Shown piece by piece: positions 13,789-25,500 of a DNA stretch of 64,000 nt. The notes below the pieces were generated by a model. That model did not search any database, had not been told where the DNA came from, and saw only the letters and a list, made by a program, of their open reading frames with translations. A program made the position numbers and the translations under genes. The stretch comes from Romanomermis culicivorax (taxonomy: Eukaryota > Nematoda > Enoplea > Mermithida > Mermithidae), in assembly GCA_963922205.1 (NCBI GenBank), contig CAWUHX010000233.1, forward strand, positions 248,001 to 312,000, in the 5' to 3' direction. Each line of letters begins with the position of its first letter. Position 1 is the stretch's first letter.

Positions 13789-16700
13789 CTATTTCGAAAT
13801 TGAAAACAAAATTTCATTTACAAAATTTAAGACCAAAGAATAATTTTTCGACGAGCGATTTTGCGGTTTACAAACGTTGAAATGATCACCCTCTAAAGCG
13901 TAAAATTTTTGTAACGGTGTAAAGTTGAGTGTAAACTCGCCGGAAGACGACTTTACACCTACGGTATTGTTGTTCTTGGGAAAATTTCCGAAAGCCGATT
14001 CGACAGGTACGAGAAATAGATTTAAATTCAATTTCGGTATTTTACTCGGTCGAGTTTCGGCCAGATTTAAAATTTTCACTCGCCGTTGCTGACATAAACG
14101 TAAAAATTTCGAGTGTAAAGTCAACAAATGCGGCGAATCTGCGTTTAAAAAGTGTATAGTTGTAAATTTGAACCAACAGTGTAAAGTTGGGAGTTTGACG
14201 TAGAAAGTGTAAAGTTGTATTTGTTAAGCTAAAAGTTCAAACTCGTAAATTTGCCGCAGGAAGCGCAGAAATGTAAATTTGCAAATAGCGTAAAGTCGTA
14301 AGTCTGACAAAAAAAGTGTAAAGTTGGGAAAGAGGTGTATTAATATGAATTTAAAGCGATAAATATTACAATGTAAATTTGAGGCAAAAAGTGTAAAGTT
14401 ATGACTTTTGGGCAAAACGTGTACAGTCGTAAATTTGACGCTAAAAAAGTAAACTTGACGCAAGAAAAATAAAAATGTAAATTTGACGCAAAAAGTGTGA
14501 AATTGACATAAAACTGTAAAGTTGAGAAAGAAGTATAAAAATTTGAATTTAAAGCCGCAAGTATAAAAATGTAAATCTAAAGCCAAAAGTGTAAAGCTCT
14601 TGATTTGAATCAAAAAGTGTAAAGTTTTAAATTTGACGCAGAAAGTGTAGAAGTGTAAATATGACGCAAAAATTGTAAATCGGACGCCAAAAAGTCTGGA
14701 GTGGTCTATAGTTGTGAATTTGATGTAAAACGTGAAAAAATGTAAATTTGGAGGAAAGTGTAAAGCTCTAAACTTGACGCTCAAAGTGTAATGTTCGCAA
14801 AAACGAAATGTTGAAAATTTTAGGCAAAAAGTATAAAAATGTAAATTTGAAGCAACAAAAATACAAATGTCAATTTAGAGGAAAAAGTGCAATTGTAAAT
14901 TTAGCGTAAAAAGTGTAAAGTTGTAAATTTTTGGTCAAAAATTGAAACATGTAAATTTAATAGAAAAGTATGAACATACAAGTTTGACGCATAATGTGTA
15001 AAGTTGCTAATTTAACATTAAAAATGTAAAAACATAAATTTAACTCCAAAAATGTAAAGTTGTAAATTTGACGCCAAAAGCGTAAAGTTGTAAATTCGAC
15101 GCAGGAAATGAAAAACGTGGAGTTATAAGTTTGCAAAAATGTAAAGTTGTTAATTCGACGCAAAGAATGTAAAGTTGGGTCAAAATTTGAAGAGTTGTGA
15201 ACTTGAGGCAAAAATTGACGAGTCGTAATTTTAGACCAAAACGTGTTGAGTTGTAAACTTGATGCGAAAAGTGTAAAGTTGCAATAAAAAGTATAAGAAT
15301 GTAATTTTGACGCAAAAAGTGTGAAGGTGTGAGTTCGAGGGAAAAAAGTATAAAAATGCGAATTTAGAGGGAAACGTGTAAAGTTGACGCAAAAGTGTAA
15401 AGTTGCAAATTCGAGGCGAAAAGTATGAAAATCTGAATTTAGAGCGTAAATTGTAAAGTTGTTGTGAATTCAACTCAAAAAGTGCAAAGCTATGAATTTG
15501 ACTCTGAAAATGTAAAATTGTGAATTTGAGCCAAAAATTGTAAAGTTGTACATTTAGGGCGAAACGTGTAAAGTTGTAAATTTTACGTCCAAAGTGTAAA
15601 AATGTAAAGTAGACGCCAAAAATATAAAATTGTAAATTTACTGCAGGAATGGTGAATTGTGAATTTGACGCGAAAATTGTAAAGTTGTGAATTTGACGGA
15701 GGGAGTGTGAACTTGTGAGTTTGACGCACATAGTGTAAAATTGTACACTCGATGCAAAAAGTATAAAAATTCCAGTTTGACGTAAAAGTGTAAAGTAGTA
15801 AATTTGAAGCAAAAAGTGTGAAATTGTAAATTTTACGGAAAAAAAACAAAAATGTAAATTTGACGTAAAAATTGCGAAGTTGTAAACTTGACGGAGAAAG
15901 TGTAAATATGCGAATGTGACGCTGGAAGTGTAAAGTCCACGCGAAAAGTGTCGAGTTGTGAATTTCCCGAAAGTGTAAAGTTATAGATTTCACGTCAGGG
16001 AAGGCGGTGTAAACTTACTTTCCACCAATTCCGATACTTCCACAGAAGGCAAAAGTAAAAATCGCAATTTTCCCTCGTAACTTTTCGTCGCGATAGGGCT
16101 GCCGAAATGCGGCGTCGAATAAAAAATACAACCTCAAAAAGCGTGTAAAGTGTAAAGTTCAGGATTTCAGAGTATGTACTTTCTACCTTTAGTATTTTCT
16201 AATACGGCGTCGTAATCGGCCCACAAATGGCCTTCCTCTTCGTCGTACATTAAGTTCAACATTTTTTTCACGGCCAAACCTGTACGTTTAAAAATTACTT
16301 TACACTTTCGTTGAAAAATCCATTGGTGTAAAGTTAACTTTACACCCAATTTTTTGCCAAACCTCCCATAGAATGAGCTACGAAAATGACGGGCCGTTCG
16401 CCGACGCCCGCCTGTCTCAATTTTTTCAACATATCTTTAGACCTGTAGTTTAAAGTGTGCCTGGTAGAAAAAATCATACGGTAAAACTCGACTTTACACC
16501 AAAAAATTGTAAACTTGATTTTGACGTCCGGACATTTGGGCAACCAATTGCTCAAATAGGAATCGTAATCGACGGCCAAAACTCGTACCGGTTGGTTTAC
16601 ATCGTAAGGTAACCAATCCTGCATGAAAAATTTTGTAAAGTTGTTAAATTTAGTGTAAAGTACAAGTTTTTCACCTTGGGCCAACAGGGTGTCCTTTGAG

Positions 16701-19503
16701 GCGACGATTTTTCGTTTACTGTAGCATTTTTCGGCGCGTCTTTTTGGCGCCAAGTGTAAAATAAACCGCCGCGTAAACCGTGAATAAAAATCACGTCCAA
16801 CATGGGTTGTTTGGTGCTACGAAAATTTTTCAACTTTACAACAATAAAAAAATCACGAGTGTAAAGTCGATAATGTCGAACCACTTCACACTCGCATTCC
16901 TGTTGGTGTAAACTAAAAAATTTTGTTGTCTTGTCGACCTGTCCAAATTCTGGTTATCGATCTAACTACGACTGTAAAGTTTGCTTTACACTCGCAATTC
17001 TGTTGGTGTAAACTCGAAAATTGTTGTAAACCTATCTAAATTGTCGTTATCGATCAAACTACGAGTGTAAAGTTAATTATGATGAACTACTTTACACTCG
17101 CAATTCTGTTGGTTTAAACTAGAAAATTGTTGTAAACATGACCAAATTGTCGTTATCGATCAAACTACGAGTGTAAAGTTAATTACGACGAACTACTTTA
17201 CACTCGCATTTCTGTTGGTGTAAACTCAAAATTTTTGTCGTCAACATGTCCAAATTGTCGTTATCGATCAGACTACGAGTGTAGAGTAAGTTATGACGAA
17301 CTGTTTTACACTCGCATTTCTCTAGGTGTGAAAATAAAAGTTTTCTTGTAAACCTGTCCAAATTGTCGTTGTCGATCAAATAGACGCAATCGCGAAATTT
17401 ACACCGACGATCTTGGACCAAATTGTACAAAATTTTTTTCGACAACAAATTAAATTGTATTTTTCGACTATTTTGTAAACAATCTTCCAAAATTGCTAGC
17501 CAACCTTAGAAAAGTGTAAAGTGAACGCACGCGATGTGTAAAGTGCTGGTGTAACCTCACCTGTAAAGCGGAAAAAATCGCTCAACTCCTCGTCGAGGGA
17601 TATATTGGCTAAAACTTTTAAAATTAAAATTTGCATATTTTCCTGTTCCAAATTCCATAAACGACGTAATATTTCGAATATTTTCAAGTTGGCCATCAGT
17701 TTACACTGATTTTTGTTCTACGAAAAGGAAAAGTGTAAAGCGAAATTCGCACTTTACACTTCCTTACTGTAGATTGCGCTTCTAACGCTTTAACGTACAA
17801 AAGTAGACGTTTATGGTAATTATCTTTGGTAAAACTGGAAGGGCTAGCGTAATAATTATCGTTGATTAAGGTGTAAAACGCTTCCTGTCGATAATCAAAG
17901 TTGATGAGCAAGTTAGAAAGATTTTTTTCCTGCTCAATGTTTACTGTATAGCTTACCAAATCGTTCGCCGAAACATCCGGCAATTTTTCTAAAGCTAAAT
18001 TTGTAAAATATTTTAAACGTTGGTCGACCGTCGTCGAATTTAACATCTCCAAAAGTAGACGAATTTCTTGTTCTAAATTTTCGTTCTTTACACAAATGGG
18101 AAAAAAATTTACTTTACACCGAGTTTACACCAAAAGAAAAAATTACAACTTGTAGAGGAATTTTTTCTTTTAAAATTTTTTTTAGCGAGAATTTTTTCAA
18201 AATTAACGCCGCCAGGATTGCACAATCGCTCGTTTGACAAATTTGTTGCAATTTGTAATCTTAAAAGTGTAAAGTGAGATTAAGAACAAAGATTACACTT
18301 TACACCATTATTCGGTATTGTAAATAAGTTTTGTTACAAACCTTTGTTTACACTTTACACTTTTGCTTTTTCTGCGACAGTAAAAAAAAGTCAAAACATT
18401 TCGTTTCAATATAGTTGTAAAGTGGGTTTCCAAATTCATCTTTAAACTTTTTTTACCTCCCACATTTTCAATCCGTCGAAGACAAAATTTCGACATGTTG
18501 TTGTAAACCAAAGGTTTTCACACGCTTTTTTGGTAAATTAAATTTTTTTGACCAATTTCCACAATTTTTATCAGAGTTGTACAGTGCAACAATTGAGAAA
18601 AGAGAGAGTTTACACTAGCACACATTTCAGAGTTTTACTCTGTAGTGTAAAGTGAATATTTGTTCGACAATTTTTACAAAAAATTACTTTACATCATTGA
18701 TTTGTAAAGGAATTTTACTTTTTGAAAATTTTTTGAGCGCAAATTTTTCGAAAATTAACGCCGCCAGGATAGGACAATCGCTCGTATAAAATTTTTTTGT
18801 AATTTACAATCTTGAAGTGTAAAGTGACATTTGAAATGAAAATTCTACACACTTTACACTTATACTTTCCCTATAACAGTCAAAATGCAAACTGTGATAA
18901 GCTAGTTTGAAAAATTAGCTGTTTACACTAGTAAATTTTTCCACCTTTCGTTCCAATACAGTTGTAAAGTGGGTGTTCAAATTCAACTTTACACGCAATC
19001 TATATTACACATGTTTAATGCGCTGCGTGGTAAAGTAAAAGTTTACACCAGCTTTTTTATCCTAAATCGCAATCTTTCGACTAATTTACACAATTTTTAT
19101 CAGAGTTGTAAAGATAGAGTTTACACTGACGTCAATTTGGAAGTTTTTGTGTTTGATGTAAACCGCATTTTTTTTGAAAAATATCACCTTACAATATTGA
19201 TTATTTTCCTACTTTACACTTTTCTAGCTGCAAATCTAGTTTAAACTGTTCTACCGTGTAAAACGCCCATATTGATCAAATTTTCTAAACCTAATAATTG
19301 GTCGATACGATTTTTCGAATGACATAATTTTAATAACGATCGATAATCCATCAATCTTCGACCGTCGTAGCCCCAATTTAAATAAGCCGAAGAGCACCTG
19401 ATGGTGGTGTAAACAACACTCAACTTACTTTACACAATTTGGTGTAAACAAAAAATTGTTACCCCACTGTAGCGGCGGAAAGAGCGAGTGTAAAGCGTTT
19501 CAT
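13789..19503 (-). CDS. SERAC1: SERAC1-like serine-lipase-domain protein
   Basis: SERAC1 acts at mitochondria-ER contacts in phosphatidylglycerol remodelling and cholesterol handling (known of the family). Twelve exons: 19503-19463, 19397-19255, 18259-18150, 18085-17768, 17705-17561, 17504-17354, 16816-16675, 16618-16515, 16442-16363, 16279-16187, 16132-16019, 14138-13789; 596 aa against 654 in human. The N-terminal half is an ARM-like helical region (WLAILEDCL, KILYNLVQD); the C-terminal half is an alpha/beta hydrolase with FIHGLRGGLFYTWRQ, the nucleophile motif AHSMGGLA, IFYSTPHFGS and GDHFNVCKP. The start MKRFTLALSAATVGG was chosen because only this frame joins exon 2 in phase; the N-terminus is shorter than in vertebrates and its targeting segment is uncertain. 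Exon 3 has a dead duplicate upstream, and exon 6 seeds an intronic repeat. Confidence 0.92.
14139..16018. repeat. SERAC1 last intron: about 28-bp tandem repeat array
   Basis: The 1.88-kb intron is almost entirely a degenerate array built on TGTAAAGTTGTAAATTTGACGCAAAAAG, with dozens of units. In one minus-strand frame the repeat has few stops, so it yields ORFs of up to 193 aa that read as LHFLRQIYNFTLFASN-like repeats. These are not proteins: they overlap an intron whose flanking exons join in frame. Confidence 0.85.
16880..17354 (-). repeat. About 110-bp tandem repeat copied from the end of SERAC1 exon 6
   Basis: Units in the intron after exon 6 share CAAATTGTCGTTATCGATCA, TACGAGTGTAAAGTTA and TTTACACTCGC. 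Read on the minus strand each carries LIDNDNLD, the same residues that end exon 6 (17504-17354, VYLIDNDNLDR). So the terminal part of the exon plus the start of its intron was duplicated about four times downstream. Confidence 0.8.
18100..19230 (-). repeat. Tandem duplication of SERAC1 exon 3 and flanking introns
   Basis: Two blocks about 530-550 bp apart align across exon 3 and intron: AATTAACGCCGCCAGGAT (18201 and 18753), GTTGTAAAGTGGGT (18414 and 18961) and TTTTATCAGAGTTGTA (near 18567 and 19096). Block offsets differ slightly because of indels. Confidence 0.85.
18702..18810 (-). pseudogene. Dead duplicate of SERAC1 exon 3
   Basis: Aligned to the working exon (18259-18150, 110 nt), this copy keeps the acceptor (TTCAAG) and the stretch encoding TSD-PILAAL but is 109 nt long. 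A 1-nt loss early in the copy shifts the frame and brings a TAA in place of the Leu codon after GCGGCG. The donor is also lost: working copy CAA|GTTGTA, duplicate CAAATCAATG. It cannot serve as an alternative exon in this allele. Confidence 0.8.
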
Positions 19504-19888
19504 CTGCGTCGGAATTAAAAAAGTCGAGTGTAAAGAGGACGATGTAAACAAAAAATTGTAAACGGTAGTTTTCGTTGTAAAGCGATATGTAAATCATAGG
19601 TTTTGCAAACAATTTTTTATTATTATAATAATTTTTTTCATCAAAACGTACACGGCAACAATTAATTTCTAAAATTAAAAACTAAAAACAAGCGAGGACG
19701 ATCGAAAAAAGGAGAAAAAAAGTTAACAAATTTGGTAATATCGCACAATTGGGTTTAAAAAAAAGTGTAAAGCGGAAGTCACGAGCTTTTCGTCGTCAAA
19801 AACGACTTTACACCTTCCGAAAGTAGCAAATTCGAATCGACCCGAATTTTCTTTTTAAGTTTGGCCGGGCAACTATCCGAAACGAATC

Positions 19889-19894
19889 TTTATT
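19889..19894 (-). terminator. Polyadenylation signal AATAAA of FAM193
   Basis: AATAAA on the minus strand 96 nt beyond the FAM193 stop codon (TAG at 19992-19990), between FAM193 and the downstream SERAC1 start. Confidence 0.6.
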
Positions 19895-19989
19895 TGAAGG
19901 AAAAAGAGAAGAAAATTAATTAATTAATCAATTAATAACAATCAACAGTTAATTAATGAAATAAAATCAGGCGAGCATAGTGTAAAATC

Positions 19990-22530
19990 CTACTTTTTGA
20001 AATATTCCACTTCCTTGTCCACGTCGTCCAATAAATAGTAGTCCAAATTTTTGGGCGCAAAAACTTCGTCTTTACAAAAACAAAAAATCAATACAGTAGA
20101 CGTGTTATGGATGAAGTGTAAAGTGGATAACCAATAGAGTGTAAAGTACGAGGGGTTGGTGTAAAGTGAATATGGATAGTAGTATGTAGTGTGAAGTATG
20201 TGTAAAGTAAACACAAGTGAAGAGGAGTGTAAAGTAAAATAATAGTGACCGTAAGGTCTAAAATCAACGTGTAGGCTATAATTAAAGTGAATACGAAGTG
20301 CAGAGGAGAAGCACGGCGATTTTAAAGTGTAAAACGGACACCAGACGCGAATTTAAGAACCTGAAGTGTAAACTAGTTGTAAAATGAGTCGAGTGTAAAG
20401 TAAAAGCAATCTTCGAGCGAATAAAACGTGTAAAGTAGAAATAAATCGATTCCAAACTTCAAGTGTAAACTGCTGAATATGCGAAGTGAAGAGAAGGAGC
20501 GAAAAAGTGCAGAGTGTAAAGTATATATAGTGTAAACTAGAAGAAAAGCGATTTCAGAGCGGAAAATAAAGTGCAAACGAAATGACTACGATGTGTACAT
20601 GCAGTGTAAAGTGGCAGCAATGACTTCAGTGTAAAGTGGGTTAAAAACGTAATGAGCGAGTATAAAGTGTAAAGTAGCGTGAGTGATTCCAGTGTAAAGT
20701 AATAGTAAAAGGTAATGGGTGAGAATGAGGTGTAAAATGAGATGAAAATGCAATGAACGAATATGAAGTGTAACGTAGGGCCGTTATTGCAGTGTAAAGT
20801 GAGAGTTTCATGCAACTGAAATGATCAAGTGAATATAGAACGCAAATTGTAAAGTGAACGTTGGGTTCAGTTGGTGCTAAAAAATAGAGGTAGGAGTTAA
20901 TGGCAAGTTTAAAGTAAAATAGGTCAATAATAAAGTAATGTAAAGTGTAAAGCGCCATCGCGAATTTTACCCGGATTTTCGTCCGAATGACAATTCTTCT
21001 TTACAATTTTTTTCTGTTTCTGCAGGAAAAGTAAAAAAATGTAAATTGAATAAATTTTCATCGTTTACATTCTGACTTTTTTAGCGGATTTTTTCGTTTT
21101 GAGCGTTTTACCGGCGCCGTCTTGCGTCTGAGCGGCGTGTCGGGCGCCTTCGATAAAATTTAAAATTTCGTCCAAATCGCCGTTACCCCGGTATCCTTTT
21201 ATTTGATCCGATTGGTAAGAATTTGAGTTGTGTAAAGCGGCGGAGGAAAGTTGCGCGACCGCCGCTGCTGTCCCGTCACTCGTCGAATCTACAACGTTAG
21301 TGTAAAGTTAATTTAGTGTAAACTTGATTCGCTGTGAAATCAATCAAGTGTAAAGTTAATTTGCTGAAAACCTAATTCGATGTAAAGATAATTTAGTGAG
21401 GAGTTAATTTGGAGCGAAGTTGATTTAGTCTAGAGTTAATTTGATGTAAGTTAATTCGGTGTAAAGTTGATTTCACTGAAATTAAATAAGTGTAAAGTTA
21501 ATCTGATATAGAGTTGGTTTAGTGTAAAGTTAATTTGACGTAGAGTTAACGTAGTGTGAAGTTGAGTCAATTTGAGGTGAAGTTAATCTGATGTGAAGTT
21601 AATTTGGTGTTAAGTTGGTTTTACTTTGGTGTAAAGTGTTAATTTAGTGTGAAGCTCATCTGATGTAAAGTTATTGCGGTATCAAGTTAATTTGATGCAA
21701 AGTTAATCTGATATCAAGTTAACTTAGCGTAAAATTGATTTGATGTAAAGTAAGTTTCGTGAAAATTTAATTTGGTATGAAGTTAATCTGATGTAAAGTT
21801 ATTCTGGTATCAAGTTAATTTGATGTGAAGTAAATTTGGTATAAAGTTAATCTGATATCAAGTTAGCTTAGTGTAAAGTTGATTTGATGTTAAGTTAGTT
21901 TCGTGCCTATTTAGTTTCATGTGAAGTTAATCTGATGTAAAGTTATTCTGGTATCAAGTTAATTTGATGTGAAGTAAATTTGGTATAAAGTTAATCTGAT
22001 ATCAAGTTAGCTTAGTGTAAAGTTGATTTGATGTTAAGTTAGTTTCGTGCCTATTTAGTTTCATGTGAAGTTAATCTGATGTAAAGTTATTCTGATATCA
22101 AGTTAATTTAGTGTAAAGTTGATTTGATGTCAACTTATTTTGATGCAAAGTGTAAAGTTCATTCGGTGTAAAGTTAATTCGCACACCTCTTTACATACTT
22201 TGGCTGCAGGATTTTGTAGCGTTATTTTGGCACAGTACTGGTGGCGGTTGAGGAACGTTTTTTTCTAAGCTGGGCGAAATAAAGGCGTCCTGTAAAAAAT
22301 TGTGTGTAAAGTAAAGTTTACACTTTTGTAAACTAACCTTATTCTTTTTAAGTTTTTGCCGCAAACGTTCCCTTATTTGCATAAAATCGTCGCGTCCCAG
22401 ACGGCTCTGAAAGAAAAAAATTTTTTTTGCAACCTCCCCGGTCACGTTTCAAATTTTCTATAAAAAATGTAAACTTGATGCTGGCCGAACATTTCGCAAT
22501 AACAACAATCACAATGTTGATGATCCTGAG

Positions 22531-22561
<31 letters not shown>

Positions 22562-25500
22562 GTTGATTTTTTCGTCGAGGCTACAGCTACGCTCGATTTT
22601 AATTTGATCTTTAGGAAAAAATTCTAATTTCATTATGTTTACACTTTTTTTGTAAAAAATTTTTTTCAACCTTTTTCTTGAGATTTTAGACTCCCGTCGC
22701 CAATATCTTCCTTTTGTTTACACGCCGATAAAGCCGCCAAAGCTTTGGTTAAACGTTCGTTCTGGCGGAAAAAAGCGAATAAATTTCAAGTTTACAATAT
22801 TTGTGTAAAGTTTCAGAATTTCGACATTTAATTTACGGCGAATGGTTTACACAAAACTGTTAAAAATTCGAGGAATCTTGCTATAAAGTTCAAATTTGTT
22901 TGTTTATACTCAAACAAAGCCCCCCTCCCGTTGAACGTTCTCTCTAGAGGAAAAATGAAAATTCGGAAAAATAAATTTTAACTTCACAAAATTTGTGTAA
23001 AGTTCAAAATTTAGAAATATTTAAATATTAGAAATTCTTACTGTAAAGGTTAAATTAAAAATGAAATTTTTTTTAAAAAAATTCAAACAATGACTTTACA
23101 ACAAACTGCTTAAAATTTAACGAATTTGCAACGTTGGTTTAAAGTTAATTACAACGTTTGTGTACAGTTGATTGAAACGTTGATGTAAAGTTGATCACAT
23201 GATTGGTGTAAAGTTCAATTTTGTTTGTTTAAACGCCGACCTGGCGGAAAGATGAAAAATCTAAAAAATGAATTTTTATTTTGAAAAATAAGTGTAAAGT
23301 TAAGTTCAAAAAACTAGGATATTTGGAATTTTTACTGTAGAATTAAAATTAAAATTTGAGAGAAAACATTTTTTTTGAAAATTCACGCAGAATTTTCACG
23401 CAGAATTACAAAATGACTAAATTGAAAAAATCAAAAAATTGCATATTTACCTGAAAATTTGGAGAATTTTATTTATAAATTTCGCGAAAAAATTCAAAAA
23501 ATTTGAAACACCAAAAAATGTTCGAAATTTTTTAAAAAATTTAAATAAATTCGAAAATTGGTTTAAAAAAATCAACTTTACACCAAATTAATTAAGTTTG
23601 TGAAATAATTTTCAAAAGTGTAATTTTATTGGAAATTGAATAAAAAATTTTTGAAAAATCTTTTTTAAAGTTGAATAAATTTGTAAATTAAAATAAAATT
23701 CAAGTACACACTAAATTAATAAAGTTTGTGAAATAATTTTCAAAAGTGTAATTTTATTGGAAATTGGATGAAAAATTTTGGAAAAATCTTTTTTATAGTT
23801 GAATAAATTTGTAAATTCGTGAAAAAATCAACTTTACACCACATTAATAAAATTTGTGAAATAATTTTCAAAAGTGTAATTTTACCGAATATTTGATGAA
23901 AAATTCTCGCAAATATTTTTTAAAGTTGAAAAAACTTGAAAATCCGTCCGAAAAATCCACTTCACACAAAATTGTTAATTCAGAATTTAACGTATTTTAA
24001 GGGAAATATGGTGAAAAATTTATGGAAAATTTTATTTTTAAATTGAATAAATTTGAGAAAAATTGGAAATTCTCCAAAAAATCAATTTTACACCAGATTG
24101 ACAAAATTTGTAAAATAATTGTCAAAAGTGTAATTTTATTGAAAACTTGATAAAAATTTTTCGAAAATCTGCTAGTTTGTAATTCGAAAAAGCGTAAAGT
24201 TCCAAAAAAAGAGAAATTTAACATCAAAATTGTTCAAATTCAATGTTTTTCGTGAAAATTTCCGATAATCATGGAAATTAAAAATGAAATTTTAGGCTAA
24301 ATTGAGAAAAAATTTACTAGAAAATTTTCGAAAATCTTTCTAAAACGAAAAACCACATTTACACCAAATTGTTGAAAATTTGGCGTATTTTAACGAAAAT
24401 CTGATGAAAAATTTACGAAAATCTTTTTTTCAAGTTGAATAAATTTGAGCAAAAATTCACCAAAAAATAAACTTTACACCAAATTAAAAAATTTGCGAAA
24501 TAATAGTGTAAAGTGAAAAATTTCAACTTCACAAAAATTAAAAACTGGGGGCTCAAAAATACCTGCATTCCTACTTCGTCGCCGTTGCGATTTTCTAGAT
24601 CGGCGTTGAAAACGAACGTCGACGGCGGCGTTACAGCTATCGTGGCCGACATTTTCCGCCGCGGTAAATTTAACAGCAAGGTGGCCGGATCGTCCGAAAC
24701 TTGCCAATCGCCGTGAGCGATAAAATATTGCTGACAAAAAAAAATTATGCTCGAGGAGGGGCTCGAACCCTCGACCTTGAGATTATGAGACTCACGCTCT
24801 ACCGACTGAGCCACCCAAGCACTGAAAACTAAAGTTACCTTGGATGCATTAGAATTTGGGGTAAATGTTGTTTCCACTTTGGTCGTCACTTTTTTTGTCG
24901 AACCGCTAATAACGCTAGTTTTTCTGCGACAAATCACTTGCTAAAAAAATTTATACCGAAATTGGAATGCCGACGACAAAAATACAAAAAATAAAAAACA
25001 GCAAAAAAAAACAAAAAAACAGAAAAAAAGATAACAAAAAACCAAGAAAAAAGCAAAAGAGCAAAAATGTCAATTAGAAAGTTGCGATAAACAAAAAATT
25101 ATAACAAAAGTAAAACGTGAAATCAAAAAAGAACAGAAAAACAAAAAACAAAAAAAAAACAAAACAAGAAAAAAACAAAAAACACAAATGAAAAAAACAA
25201 AAAATTAAAAAGAAAAAAAGCAAAACAATAAAATAAAAAAACAAATAGAAAAAAGAACAGAAAAACAAAAAAGAAAACAAAACAAGAAAAAAACCAAAAA
25301 TAAAAAAAAGCAAAACAATAAAATAAAACAAAAAAGAAAAAATATTACAAAACTAAAACGTCAATTAGAAAGTTCACAAAAACAGAAAAAAATTTCTACC
25401 AAAAGTTAAAAAAAGGGATTTATTACACAAGAAAAAGAAAAAAAACAAAAAAGAAATGAACCAAAATAAGCAAAAAACAAAAGAAAGCAAAAAAGAAAAA

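Noticed and set aside
14224-15993. Several minus-strand ORFs of 84-193 aa with a repeated LHFLRQIYNF-like pattern
   Set aside because: They translate the 28-bp intronic array between two SERAC1 exons that join in frame; several frames overlap and none has a non-repeat domain.
19430-19612. 60-aa ORF (MFAKPMIYIS...) as the SERAC1 N-terminus
   Set aside because: Ended at the same donor it would be in phase 0, which does not fit exon 2. The frame starting at 19503 (MKRFTLALS) ends in phase 2 and joins correctly.
24413-24937. A 174-aa minus-strand ORF
   Set aside because: It reads through the tRNA-Met gene (AQSVERESHNLKVEGSSPSSS is a translated tRNA). The real structure is two FAM193 exons separated by the tRNA-bearing intron.
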